The position numbers were made by a program, and so were the translations under genes. A stretch of 64,000 nt of DNA from positions 62,001 to 126,000 of the forward strand of contig CAMSQM010000001.1 in assembly GCA_947062675.1 (NCBI GenBank), given 5' to 3'. The notes beneath the pieces are model-generated. The model had not been told where the DNA came from. It did not search any database and saw only the letters and a list, made by a program, of their open reading frames with translations. Every line of letters starts with the position of its first letter. Positions within the stretch are counted from its first letter, which is position 1. The stretch is from an uncultured Roseburia sp. (GTDB lineage: Bacteria > Bacillota > Clostridia > Lachnospirales > Lachnospiraceae). Positions 47,127 to 55,745 of the stretch are shown here, piece after piece.

Positions 47127-48710
47127 ATGGATGGAAATCGTGCTGTATTATATCTGAGACTGAGCAAAGAGGATGTCGATAAAGTAAACAAAGGGGATGA
47201 CAGTGCAAGTATTAAAAATCAGAGGCTGCTGCTGACAGACTATGCGCTGGCGCATGAGTTTAAAATTGTGAGTGTGTATTCGGATGATGACGAGAGCGGA
47301 CTGTATGATAACCGGCCGGGTTTCGGGAAAATGATGGTTGATGCAAAACTGGGGCAGTTTGATATAATTATTGCAAAGACGCAGTCGAGATTTTCAAGAA
47401 ATATGGAGCATATCGAGAAATATCTTCACCGTGATCTTCCGAATCTGGGGATCCGGTTTATTGGTGTTGTCGACGGCGTCGATACAGACAATGAGGATAA
47501 TAAGAAAAGCAGACAGATTAACGGACTTGTCAATGAATGGTATTGTGAAGATCTGTCAAAAAATATCCGCAGTTCTTTCAGGGCAAAAATGAAGAACGGT
47601 CAGTTTTTAGGTTCTTCCTGTCCGTATGGCTACAGGAAGGATCCGGAAAATCATAATCATCTGGTGATAGACGAATATGCGGCAAAAGTGGTAAAAAGAA
47701 TTTACAGACTCTATTTATCCGGATATGGCAAGGCAGGAATTGGCGCAATTTTATCATCAGAAGGAATTTTAATTCCGACCCGGTATAAAAGAGAAGTGCT
47801 GGGTGAAAGGTATTATAATTCGAAGGCACTGGATACGACAAAAAACTGGTCATATCAGACAATCCATGTGATTCTGAACAATGAAACATACATGGGACAT
47901 CTGATTCAGAACAGAGTGAATACGCTCTCATATAAGGACAAAAAGAAGAGAAGGCTTCCAAGGGAAAAATGGATTATCGTAAAAAATACCCATGAGGCAA
48001 TCATTGAGCCGGAAGTGTTTGAGATGGTACAGAAGCTGCAGAAAACGCGGACAAGAAATATGGGTTCCGTGGAAGAGAACGGTATTTTTCCGGGAATTTT
48101 GTACTGCGCAGACTGTAAACATGCCATGTCAAAAAAATATGCAAGGCGTGGAAATGGACGGTTTACCGGATATGTGTGCAGAACCTATAAAACGCAGGGA
48201 AAGAGGTTCTGTGAAAGTCACAGTATAGATACAGGTGATCTGGAAGAAGCGGTGCTTTGCTCAGTGAAAGAGGAAGCGAAAAAAATCCTGAAACCGGAAG
48301 ACATCGACGAGCTGAAGAAAATGCATGTTTTCAGTGAAGCTGCAAATGATTGTGAAATGCAGCTGGACAGTATCCGGGAACGCATAAAAAAAATAGAAAA
48401 ATTTAAAAGGAAAACATATGATAACTATATGGAAAATCTGATCTCAAAAGATGATTATATTGAATATGTTTCCGGGTATGAGAAAGAAATAGAAGAATTA
48501 CAGCGGAAGAAGCATACGGTTCAGGACAGATGCCGTTCAGAGCGGGAGCAGGATCATAAGTATGACGAATGGGCAGATGCGTTCAGAGACTACATAAGTG
48601 TAACAGAACTGACAAGGGACATGGTTCTGGAGCTGATAGAACGGATTGAGGTCGGTAGTGACAGTTCTATTACGATCTATTATAAGTTTCAGAATCCATA
48701 TGCGGAGTAA
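47127..48710 (+). CDS. Large serine recombinase of element 2
   Basis: 527 aa from ATG 47127 (GGAG at 47113-47116); a TTG at 47106 in frame is less likely. Catalytic domain AVLYLRLSKEDVDK (Ser nucleophile), DDDESGLYDNRPGFGKMM and IIAKTQSRFSRNMEHIEKYL; recombinase domain (GYGKAGIGAILSSEGILIPTR, NETYMGHLIQNR, THEAIIEPEVFEMVQKLQ); zinc ribbon CADCKHAMSKK ... CRTY ... FC; C-terminal coiled coil (about residues 415-475). Codon use is AT-richer than its neighbours. Its stop lies 18 nt before the attR core, the same distance as in element 1. It is the presumed catalyst for excision and integration of element 2. Confidence 0.94.
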   Translation: MDGNRAVLYLRLSKEDVDKVNKGDDSASIKNQRLLLTDYALAHEFKIVSVYSDDDESGLYDNRPGFGKMMVDAKLGQFDIIIAKTQSRFSRNMEHIEKYLHRDLPNLGIRFIGVVDGVDTDNEDNKKSRQINGLVNEWYCEDLSKNIRSSFRAKMKNGQFLGSSCPYGYRKDPENHNHLVIDEYAAKVVKRIYRLYLSGYGKAGIGAILSSEGILIPTRYKREVLGERYYNSKALDTTKNWSYQTIHVILNNETYMGHLIQNRVNTLSYKDKKKRRLPREKWIIVKNTHEAIIEPEVFEMVQKLQKTRTRNMGSVEENGIFPGILYCADCKHAMSKKYARRGNGRFTGYVCRTYKTQGKRFCESHSIDTGDLEEAVLCSVKEEAKKILKPEDIDELKKMHVFSEAANDCEMQLDSIRERIKKIEKFKRKTYDNYMENLISKDDYIEYVSGYEKEIEELQRKKHTVQDRCRSEREQDHKYDEWADAFRDYISVTELTRDMVLELIERIEVGSDSSITIYYKFQNPYAE

Positions 48711-48711
48711 T

Positions 48712-48738
48712 GTCTACTATATATAAACGCGACACAGG
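48712..48738 (+). other. attR of element 2
   Basis: Element arm GTCTACTATATATAAAC (48712-48728) followed by core GCGACACAGG (48729-48738), then host sequence CATCGTTTGC. Together with the left arm it makes a 48-bp imperfect palindrome whose centre falls on CA within the core. Confidence 0.78.
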
Positions 48739-49258
48739 CATCGTTTGCACTTGCGATGCTGATACATTTCAGCATAGTGTCGACCGTCTGGGTTTCCCCG
48801 GGCTCCAGAAATACCTGGGAACCGCCCATGCTGGCGGCGTGTTCCGAGACGGTCACGGTGTCCTCAGGGGAAATCTGTCCGGCCGCAAGCGCATCGAATA
48901 TCAGGATCATCGTCATGATTTTTGTGATGCTGGCCGGGTGGAGAACTTCGTGGGAATTTTTCTCGTAAACAATGGCTCCGGTCGAAGCCTCCATCAGAAG
49001 TACGCTCGGAGCGGAAATGCTTAAGGCGGCATCCGGGACGTCTTCCTCTGCCCGGATAAGACGCCCTGCCCCGTCGGAGGTCAGCAGCCCGGAGTCCGCC
49101 TCCCGCAAGTGAGAGTCCGCCGCGGAGGTCAGCAGTCCGGAGTCCGCCGCACAGGCCGCGGTCTGTCCCGGGGCCGCCGTCCGGCCCGGCGGGAGTGTAT
49201 AAGCGAGGGAAGAGATAGCCAGATTCATGGTCAGAAAAAGGGAAACAAAATACTTCAA
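48729..49258 (-). CDS. 5' part of the split D-alanyl-D-alanine carboxypeptidase gene
   Basis: Minus strand, TTG start at 49258 with AGGAGG 5 nt upstream. Signal peptide (YFVSLFLTMNLAISSLAY), a low-complexity linker with two copies of ADSGLLTS, then the front of a DacF-like penicillin-binding protein: LMEASTGAIVYEKNSHEVLHPASITKIMT with nucleophile Ser110 and Lys113, and the second motif Ser170-Ala-Asn172 in ISIASANDACVA. After the core the frame goes on for 12 foreign codons to a stop at 48689, overlapping the recombinase end on the other strand. The KTG motif is missing, so this product cannot be an active carboxypeptidase until rejoined to 44330-45120. Confidence 0.9.
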
Positions 49259-49334
49259 TGGTTCCTCCTGAATATGGTTGCAGGTAGCGATTTATTAAAG
49301 TGTAAGAGGAATGCATGTACTTTATGAATTGTTC

Positions 49335-49363
49335 TTGAATTTTCCGGATGGGCAATGTAAAAT
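49335..49363 (+). promoter_or_regulatory. Sigma-A promoter of scpA-scpB
   Basis: TTGAAT (49335-49340), 17-nt spacer, TAAAAT (49358-49363), then TTGGAGGCC before the ATG. The divergent carboxypeptidase promoter must lie in the same 150 nt but I cannot place it. Confidence 0.72.
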
Positions 49364-49411
49364 AGTGTAACCAGATTCTTCCGGTAGAATACTGTTTTTT
49401 GGAGGCCAGGC

Positions 49412-50164
49412 ATGGATATGACTTTCAGGCTGCAGGTGTTTGAGGGGCCGCTGGATCTTCTGCTTCACCTGCTGGAAAAGAATAAAGTAAATATTTATGA
49501 TATTCCCATTGCGGAGATTACGAATCAGTATCTGGAGTATATCGCCGAGATGAAGCGCCAGGATCTGAATATTGTGAGCGAATTTCTGGTGATGGCCGCG
49601 ACACTGATTGATATCAAGTCCAGGATGCTTCTGCCGGCGAAGGAGACGGAGGAGGAGGAAGCGGAGGATCCCAGGGCGGAGCTGGTGCAGCAGCTTCTGG
49701 AGTACAAGATGTACAAGTGTATGGCCAGTGAGCTTCGCGACCGTCAGGTCGATGCGGAGCGGGTGCTGTTCCGGGCGCAGGCGCTTCCGCCGGAGGTGGC
49801 GGATTATGAGCCGCCGGTGGACCTGGACGAGCTGGTGCAGGGGGTGACTCTGGCTAAGCTGAACGAGATTTTCAGGTCGGTCATGAAGAAACAGGTGGAC
49901 CGGACAGATCCTGTCCGCTCAAAGTTCGGAAGGATTGAGAAAGAGGAGGTCTCTCTTTCGGAGAAGATGACCTATCTGGAGCAGTACAGCGCGGCGCATC
50001 ACCGGTTCAGTTTCCGGAATCTTCTCGCGGCGCAGGCCGGAAAAATGGAAGTCATCGTCATGTTTCTGGCGGTTCTCGAGATGATGAAGCTCGGGAAGAT
50101 CTGTATTTTTCAGGAGAGGACATTTGATGAGATTCAGATACAGTCGAAAATGGAGAGCATATGA
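49412..50164 (+). CDS. scpA: Segregation and condensation protein A
   Basis: 250-aa kleisin subunit bridging the SMC heads in the bacterial condensin complex. Characteristic start FRLQVFEGPLDLLLHLLEKNKVNIYDIPIAEITNQYLEYI, then MAATLIDIKSRMLLP, an acidic linker, and the C-terminal winged helix (FLAVLEMMKLGKICIFQERTFDEI). Ends in an ATGA overlap with scpB. Confidence 0.96.
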   Translation: MDMTFRLQVFEGPLDLLLHLLEKNKVNIYDIPIAEITNQYLEYIAEMKRQDLNIVSEFLVMAATLIDIKSRMLLPAKETEEEEAEDPRAELVQQLLEYKMYKCMASELRDRQVDAERVLFRAQALPPEVADYEPPVDLDELVQGVTLAKLNEIFRSVMKKQVDRTDPVRSKFGRIEKEEVSLSEKMTYLEQYSAAHHRFSFRNLLAAQAGKMEVIVMFLAVLEMMKLGKICIFQERTFDEIQIQSKMESI

Positions 50165-50730
50165 GTAGAAAAAAGTATGAGGCGGCCATTGAGGCGATTC
50201 TCTTTACGATGGGGGGGTCTGTGGAGCTCGGGAAGATTGCGGAAGCGCTTGAGCTGGAAAAGGACGAGACAAAAAAGATAATAGACGGCATGATACGGCG
50301 CTGCGGGGACGCCTCCAGCGGAGTGCAGATCATCGAACTTGACGGAGCCTATCAGATGTGCACCAAGGCGGAGCTGTATGAGTATCTGATCAGAATTGCC
50401 AGACAGCCAAAACGCCATGTACTGACCGACGTGCTTCTGGAGACGCTCTCGATAATCGCATACAAGCAGCCCGTCACGAAAATGGAGATCGAAAAAATCC
50501 GGGGGGTCTCCAGCGATCACGCGGTGAACAGGCTTGTGGAGTACAATCTGGTCTGTGAGCTGGGCAGGCTGGACGCGCCGGGCAGGCCTCTTTTGTTCGG
50601 AACGACGGAGGATTTTCTGCGAAGTTTCGGCGTGCAGTCGATCGACGAGCTTCCGGTCCCAAGCAGGGTACAGGTGGAAGAGTTCCGGCAGGAAGCGGAG
50701 GCAGAGATGAACCTTAAGCTGGGTATTTAG
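50161..50730 (+). CDS. scpB: Segregation and condensation protein B
   Basis: 189-aa winged-helix partner of ScpA. Motifs KYEAAIEAILFTMG, GVQIIELDGAYQMCTKAE, LSIIAYKQPVTKMEIEKIRGVSSDHAVNRLVEYNLV and GRPLLFGTTEDFLRSFGV are all typical. Translation is coupled to scpA by the overlap. Confidence 0.96.
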   Translation: MSRKKYEAAIEAILFTMGGSVELGKIAEALELEKDETKKIIDGMIRRCGDASSGVQIIELDGAYQMCTKAELYEYLIRIARQPKRHVLTDVLLETLSIIAYKQPVTKMEIEKIRGVSSDHAVNRLVEYNLVCELGRLDAPGRPLLFGTTEDFLRSFGVQSIDELPVPSRVQVEEFRQEAEAEMNLKLGI

Positions 50731-50785
50731 TTCTCGCCTTCCCTGCCGCGGCATATACATCAGTGAGACAACGATTCGGAGCATT

Positions 50786-51997
50786 ATGTACAGACATTTC
50801 TTATCACTTCTTTTGATTGTTACCATCCTTTTACAGACACAGACAGCGGCGGCGTCCGCGTCCGGGGCGCCGCGGGAATCGGAGCTCTATGCAAAATCCG
50901 CTGTACTGATGGACGCTGCGTCCGGCCGGATTCTCTATGAAAAAAGCGGGCATACGGCGATGGCCAATGCCAGCACCACAAAGATTTTAACCTGCATTCT
51001 GGCACTGGAAACATGCGATACGGGCGCGCAGGTGGAAGTATCTTCCAACGCGGCCTCACAGCCCAGAGTGCGCCTGGGCATGAGGTCAGGGCAGAAATTT
51101 TATTTAAGAGACCTGCTCTATGGTCTGATGCTGGAGTCGTATAATGACTGTGCGGTCGCGATTGCGGAGCATATCGCGGTGACGACGGAGAGTTTTGCGG
51201 AGCTGATGAACGCGAAGGCAAAAGAAATCGGGTGTACTGACAGCCATTTTATCACGCCCAACGGCCTCGATGCCACCGACGCGGAAGGATTTCACCACAC
51301 GACGGCGGCAGATCTGGCGCTGATTATGCGGTACTGTATCGGATTTTCCGAAAAATCCGGTGAATTTCTTGAAATTACGCGGACACAGCAGTATACATTT
51401 TCGGATGTGGATGAAAAAGATACCTACAGCTGCAATAATCACAACGCATTTCTGGGGATGATGGACGGCGCGCTTTCGGGAAAGACCGGATTTACCGGAA
51501 CGGCCGGATACTGCTATGTCGGCGCGCTGAGAAGGGATGACAGAACCTATATTGTGGCGCTGCTTGCCTGCGGGTGGCCCAATAACAAGACTTACAAGTG
51601 GGCGGATACGAAAAAACTGATGAATTACGGGCTGGAGCATTTCACCACGCAGAAGCTGGATGAGCTGCCTCCTGATGCCGCAGAGCTGACGCCCGTTCCG
51701 GTGGAGGACGGGGCGGGAGGAGCGATCGGGGAGAAGACGCTGGTGGAGCCCCGCCTGGAGGAGCCACGTGGAATGGACGCGCTGCTCGTGGCCGAGGGGG
51801 AGGAGATCGCGATACGTTATGAGCTGGCCGCGAAACTGTATGCGCCGGTGAGGGAGGGAGATTATATCGGAAAAATTACTTATTTGCTGGGGGATGAGGT
51901 ACTGCGGGAGTGCAGGGTGAGTGCTGCCGGTTCCGTCGAAAAAATTGATTTTTTCTGGTGCCTTGAGCGGGTGCTTGAGAAGGTGTGGATTGCATAA
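50786..51997 (+). CDS. D-alanyl-D-alanine carboxypeptidase, intact paralogue (PBP5/DacF type)
   Basis: 403-aa exported low-molecular-weight penicillin-binding protein that trims the terminal D-Ala of peptidoglycan stems. Signal peptide YRHFLSLLLIVTILLQTQTAAASA; catalytic Ser63-Thr-Thr-Lys66, SYN in LESYNDCAVAIAEH, and LSGKTGFTG. The C-terminal beta domain and amphipathic end helix are present. It lies just downstream of scpB, a usual place for such genes in Clostridia. It is only moderately similar to the split gene on the other side of scpAB, so it may or may not replace it. Confidence 0.93.
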   Translation: MYRHFLSLLLIVTILLQTQTAAASASGAPRESELYAKSAVLMDAASGRILYEKSGHTAMANASTTKILTCILALETCDTGAQVEVSSNAASQPRVRLGMRSGQKFYLRDLLYGLMLESYNDCAVAIAEHIAVTTESFAELMNAKAKEIGCTDSHFITPNGLDATDAEGFHHTTAADLALIMRYCIGFSEKSGEFLEITRTQQYTFSDVDEKDTYSCNNHNAFLGMMDGALSGKTGFTGTAGYCYVGALRRDDRTYIVALLACGWPNNKTYKWADTKKLMNYGLEHFTTQKLDELPPDAAELTPVPVEDGAGGAIGEKTLVEPRLEEPRGMDALLVAEGEEIAIRYELAAKLYAPVREGDYIGKITYLLGDEVLRECRVSAAGSVEKIDFFWCLERVLEKVWIA

Positions 51998-52054
51998 GGG
52001 TGTTTAGGACCGTCGGCGGAGAAGCAAAAGTAAAAAGGTTTTTTGGAGGAGATT

Positions 52055-52654
52055 ATGGAACCAGAGAGAAGTATGGCGGAAGAGGCGCTGCTTAAAGCCG
52101 CAGAATCCAACCCCGGGGCATGGGTGGACCATTCGCGTTATGTGGCAGAGGCCTGCAGAAATATAGCGTTATCCTGTAAAGATCTGTCTGCGGACCGGGC
52201 ATATATCCTGGGGCTTTTACATGACATCGGGCGATATGCGGGGGTGAGTTCTGAAAAGCATCTGATAGACGGCTATCGTTACTGTATGGAACGGGGCTGG
52301 GAAAAAGCGGGACAGATCTGCATTTCCCACGCATTTATGATACAGGATATCACGACCTCGATCGGCACTTTTGATGTGAGCGGGGAGGATTACCTGTTTA
52401 TGAAAGAGTTTGTCGCGAACGCCGTCTATGATGACTATGACCGTCTTGTGCAGCTGTGCGATTCGCTGGCGCTGCCGACAGGCTTCTGTCTGCTGGAAAA
52501 ACGGTTTGTGGATGTGACCATACGCTACGGGGTTCATCCGGCGACGGTGGACCGCTGGAAAAAGATAATGGAGATCAAAGAATTGTTTGACCGGAAAGCG
52601 GGCTGTTCTGTGTATAGTCTTCTTCCCGGGATTGTGGAAAACAGTCTGCGCTGA
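52055..52654 (+). CDS. HD-domain phosphohydrolase
   Basis: 199 aa from ATG 52055 (GGAGGAG at 52045-52051). HD motif with metal ligands: WVDHSRYVAEACRNIAL, LGLLHDIGRYAG and CISHAFM; the following Asp lies in DDYDRLVQLCDSLAL. Proteins of this kind hydrolyse nucleotides or phosphate esters. The length and pattern fit a generic Clostridial HD protein; substrate unknown. Confidence 0.85.
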   Translation: MEPERSMAEEALLKAAESNPGAWVDHSRYVAEACRNIALSCKDLSADRAYILGLLHDIGRYAGVSSEKHLIDGYRYCMERGWEKAGQICISHAFMIQDITTSIGTFDVSGEDYLFMKEFVANAVYDDYDRLVQLCDSLALPTGFCLLEKRFVDVTIRYGVHPATVDRWKKIMEIKELFDRKAGCSVYSLLPGIVENSLR

Positions 52655-52748
52655 TGCGTCCGCGCCTGTGATGTGAGTGCGCGGCGCATCATGTCCGGGC
52701 GGACATTGCGGAAGCTTTTGTGCAAATGCCGCCCGGCAGCCGCGCCGG

Positions 52749-53681
52749 TCACGATGCTTTCGTCACAGGAACGGGCAGGCTGTTGGACGCACGGCTGGAC
52801 ACTCTGCCGTTTCCGCTCACCTTTGCGTAGGCCACAACGTACACGTAATAGGTCCCCGCGGGGACGTCTTTGAGGGAGAACGTCCCGGATCCTGTATTTT
52901 TTCCGATGGTGGTGCGGTATGCATCGCCGTAATCCGTGGGAACCAGCCAGATGACGTATCCGCTGGCTTTTGTAACTTTTTTCCAGGAGACTTTGAGCGT
53001 ATCTTTTTTACCGGTTTTTGCACTGGTAAGTGTCGGCGCTTTCGGCGTGATGGAGAAAGAGAGCGTCCGCGGGCGCTGGTTTTTGTAAGCGCCTTTAAAG
53101 GTGATTTTTATGGTATAATACCCCATTGCCTTTGGTGTTTTTTTCTTAAAAGTGCCCCCGACGGTCTGGCCGTAAGTGACCGTATACTTTTTGGGGGAGA
53201 CATCCAGGCCGCCTTTTTTTACGGAAACCTTCGGCTTTATGGTTTTTCCCGTGTAGGCATAGGTGGTATTTGCCAGAGATACAAATATGGCTCCGCCGGT
53301 GTCCGCTTCGGCTTCGGTGTCCGCCAGCCGCATCTGCGCCGTGGCGGAAGCATTCTCCTGCGCAGTCGTCGCGAAAGAAGGAGCGTCAGCAGCCGCAAAG
53401 GCCGCTGTGTCCACGGAGTTTTCCTGCGCTGCCGTCGCGAAAGCCGGAGCATCTGCAGCCGTAAAGGCCGCTGTGTTCATGGAGTTCTCCTGCGCTGCCG
53501 ACGCGAAAGCCTTTGCGTCAGCAGCCGCAAAGGCCGCTGTGTGCGCGGGATTCACGGAAACGGCGCTGCCGTCAGGCGCCGCAGCGGCGGACGTCACCGG
53601 CTGAAACAGCATTGCGGCACAGAGCGTGACCGCAGCCAGTCTTTTTCTGAAATTTTTTCTGAAATGGAGATCAGGATTCAT
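52749..53681 (-). CDS. Secreted repeat protein with Ig-like/FN3-like domains
   Basis: 310 aa from the ATG at 53681 (GAGGCG upstream on the minus strand). Signal peptide FRKRLAAVTLCAAMLFQPVTSAAAA; then three 22-residue repeats of the form TAAFAAADAxAFAxAAQENS; then a beta domain (TTYAYTGKTIKPKVSVKKGGLDVSPKKYTVTYG) and a C-terminal fibronectin-III-like domain (KDTLKVSWKKVTKASGYVIWLVP ... LKDVPAGTYYVYVVAYAKVSG). There is no sortase signal or catalytic motif. Probably a surface or extracellular binding protein; function not recognised. Confidence 0.8.
   Translation of the reverse strand: MNPDLHFRKNFRKRLAAVTLCAAMLFQPVTSAAAAPDGSAVSVNPAHTAAFAAADAKAFASAAQENSMNTAAFTAADAPAFATAAQENSVDTAAFAAADAPSFATTAQENASATAQMRLADTEAEADTGGAIFVSLANTTYAYTGKTIKPKVSVKKGGLDVSPKKYTVTYGQTVGGTFKKKTPKAMGYYTIKITFKGAYKNQRPRTLSFSITPKAPTLTSAKTGKKDTLKVSWKKVTKASGYVIWLVPTDYGDAYRTTIGKNTGSGTFSLKDVPAGTYYVYVVAYAKVSGNGRVSSRASNSLPVPVTKAS
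53350..53550 (-). repeat. Three 66-bp tandem repeats inside the secreted protein gene
   Basis: The anchor GCCGCTGTGT occurs at 53401, 53467 and 53533, exactly 66 bp apart, coding the 22-residue Ala-rich repeats. Confidence 0.85.
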
Positions 53682-53753
53682 TTTTCGCCTCATTTCTGCA
53701 CGGTTTTCGTTGTGCAAAGTTCTGTATGTTGATAAAAAACTTCTGACAGATCT

Positions 53754-53783
53754 ATAGTAAAGAATGTGGGGCTGGTCTGTCAA
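53754..53783 (-). promoter_or_regulatory. Sigma-A promoter of the secreted repeat protein
   Basis: Minus strand TTGACA (53783-53778), 18-nt spacer, TACTAT (53759-53754), about 70 nt before the start codon. Confidence 0.7.
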
Positions 53784-53897
53784 TATGCGCATTCATAAAA
53801 TTGTCGCCTTCCGGTTATATTTTTTGCAAAACAGGGAGAAAAGTTACGCGTGGAAAGGGATGAGGATACAGAATCTGTGGATTACCCGGAAAGACTG

Positions 53898-53906
53898 TGC
53901 TAAGAT
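53898..53906 (+). promoter_or_regulatory. Possible extended -10 promoter of the nucleoside phosphorylase
   Basis: TG-C-TAAGAT (53898-53906), about 110 nt before the start codon; the -35 region is poor. The remaining bases of 53784-54018 show nothing clear. Confidence 0.4.
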
Positions 53907-54018
53907 GAATCTGAGGATATTTCAGAAATGACTGACAAAGGCAGAGCCATGAATTTTACAGGGCCAGCCGGAATGATCTGCTTTGCCGGAAAAATATGAG
54001 AAAAAGGGGGATACTTTT

Positions 54019-55323
54019 ATGCGGATGTATGATCTGATTCAGAAAAAGAAAAGAGGGGACGAACTGACCGGGGAGGAAATCCGGTATATGATCGCCGGGT
54101 TTACCGACGGGACGATTCCGGATTATCAGATGTCTGCGATGACGATGGCGATCTGCTTTCAGGGGATGAACAGCCGGGAGACGGCGGATCTGACGCTCGC
54201 AATGAGGGACAGCGGGGATGTTCTGGATCTGTCCGGAATCCGCGGGATCAAGGTGGATAAGCACAGTACCGGCGGCGTGGGGGATAAGACGTCCCTGGCG
54301 CTGACGCCTGTGATCGCGGCGCTGGGCGTTCCGGTTGCCAAAATGTCGGGCAGAGGGCTTGGCCATACCGGCGGGACGATAGACAAGCTGGAATGCTTTC
54401 CAGGGTTTACGGCGGAGATTTCCGGGGAGACATTTATCAGAAATGTCAATGAGACCGGGATTGCGATTGCAGGGCAGACGGGTAATCTGGCTCCGGCTGA
54501 CAGAAAGCTCTACGCGCTGCGGGACGTCACAGGCACGGTTGACTCGCTTCCCCTGATTGCCAGTTCGATTATGAGCAAAAAGCTTGCCTCCGGCAGCGAC
54601 GCGATTGTGCTGGACGTAAAGACCGGAAACGGAGCGTTTATGAAGGAACTGAAAGATTCCAGGGCGCTGGCCGGGGCCATGGTTTCGATCGGCACACTCG
54701 CGGGAAAGAAAACTGCCGCGGTCATTACGGATATGGATCAGCCGCTCGGGTATGCCGTCGGGAATTCTCTGGAGGTGATTGAGGCAATTGAGACGTTACA
54801 GGGCAGAGGGCCGGAGGACTTCCGGCAGGTGGTGTTTGCCCTCGGATCGCTGATGCTTCAGCTCGGAGGCCGCGCTGCGGATGAAAAAGAGGCCGTTGCG
54901 CAGATGGAGAGTGTGATTGCGGACGGGCGTGCGCTTGAGAAATTTGCGCAGTTTATCGCGGCGCAGGGCGGCGATCCGGCGTATGTCCACGATCCCGGGC
55001 GCCTTCCCCTGGCCTCCCGCGTGATCCCTGTGACTGCCACGGAGAGTGGTTATGTGCACAGAATTCTGGCGGAAGAGATTGGCGTTGCGTGCATGATGGC
55101 AGGCGGAGGACGGGAGACAAAGGAGAGCGCGATCGACCTCTCAGTCGGCATTGTATTAAAGAAGAAAAACGGGGATCCGGTGCGCGCCGGGGAGACGCTT
55201 GCCCTTCTCTACAGCAATAATGCCGCGAAGGAGGAAGAAATCTGCAGGAAAATCCGCATGGCCTATGAGACCGGACCGGAAAAAAAGGAGAAAACGCCGG
55301 TCATCCACGGATATATCCTTTGA
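54019..55323 (+). CDS. pdp: Pyrimidine-nucleoside phosphorylase
   Basis: 434-aa enzyme splitting uridine, deoxyuridine and thymidine with phosphate. Motifs of the thymidine/pyrimidine phosphorylase family: [84 protein letters not shown] and the C-terminal lipoyl-like barrel. ATG 54019 follows AAGGGGG (54004-54010) and gives the usual N-terminus; the frame extends 12 codons upstream without a ribosome binding site. Confidence 0.95.
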   Translation: MRMYDLIQKKKRGDELTGEEIRYMIAGFTDGTIPDYQMSAMTMAICFQGMNSRETADLTLAMRDSGDVLDLSGIRGIKVDKHSTGGVGDKTSLALTPVIAALGVPVAKMSGRGLGHTGGTIDKLECFPGFTAEISGETFIRNVNETGIAIAGQTGNLAPADRKLYALRDVTGTVDSLPLIASSIMSKKLASGSDAIVLDVKTGNGAFMKELKDSRALAGAMVSIGTLAGKKTAAVITDMDQPLGYAVGNSLEVIEAIETLQGRGPEDFRQVVFALGSLMLQLGGRAADEKEAVAQMESVIADGRALEKFAQFIAAQGGDPAYVHDPGRLPLASRVIPVTATESGYVHRILAEEIGVACMMAGGGRETKESAIDLSVGIVLKKKNGDPVRAGETLALLYSNNAAKEEEICRKIRMAYETGPEKKEKTPVIHGYIL

Positions 55324-55453
55324 AAAAGAGGTCACGGCGCGCAGGGTTTTCGCTGTGGTTTGTGAAGCGCCGGTGTGGAAGCGAAAGGCAGTGACCGCTG
55401 GGAATATGGGAACTGTGATGAATAAGATTCTGCCGGATTTCATATAGTTATAT

Positions 55454-55741
55454 ATGAAAAGAAATCAGACAATCGAAACCTCATTTCGTGAAAAAGTGAT
55501 AAACAGCCTGGAGCTTCCCAAAGATCTGATGCTCGGGGCCGCCATCCTGACGGTGACGGGACGGCGGGAGGCCCTGATCGCAAATTATAAAGGAATCCTT
55601 GAGTATGAGGATTCCTTTATCCGGGTTCAGACAAAAAACTGCAGGATACTGGTTTCCGGCGCGCATCTTGCAATCGAATATTATACCAATGAGGAGATGA
55701 AGATCACGGGATTTATCGAAACGATTCAGTATGAGAGCTGA
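55454..55741 (+). CDS. yqfC: Sporulation protein YqfC
   Basis: 95-aa YabP/YqfC-family protein expressed in the mother cell in spore formers. It matches the family in LELPKDLMLGAAILTVTGRREALIANYKGILEYEDSFIRVQTKNCRILVSGAHLAIEYYTNEEMKITGFI. No clear ribosome binding site is visible; the start codon sits inside the palindrome TTCATATA-GTTA-TATATGAA (55439-55458). yqfD follows after 4 nt. Confidence 0.9.
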   Translation: MKRNQTIETSFREKVINSLELPKDLMLGAAILTVTGRREALIANYKGILEYEDSFIRVQTKNCRILVSGAHLAIEYYTNEEMKITGFIETIQYES

Positions 55742-55745
55742 ATAA

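Larger units (their letters stand above)
45121..48738 (+). mobile_element. Element 2: 3.6-kb serine-recombinase element interrupting the carboxypeptidase gene
   Basis: 3,618 bp flanked by the 10-bp direct repeat GCGACACAGG. It carries a CFI-box protein gene and one full-length large serine recombinase, and is visibly AT-richer than the host genes on both sides, especially 46640-47130. Removing it fuses the two parts of a carboxypeptidase gene in frame (Asn-Asp-Ala-Cys-Val-Ala-Met-Ala-Glu across the join). No transposase or phage genes. The left 525 nt (45121-45645) hold no gene I can support beyond the promoter at 45581. Confidence 0.88.
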
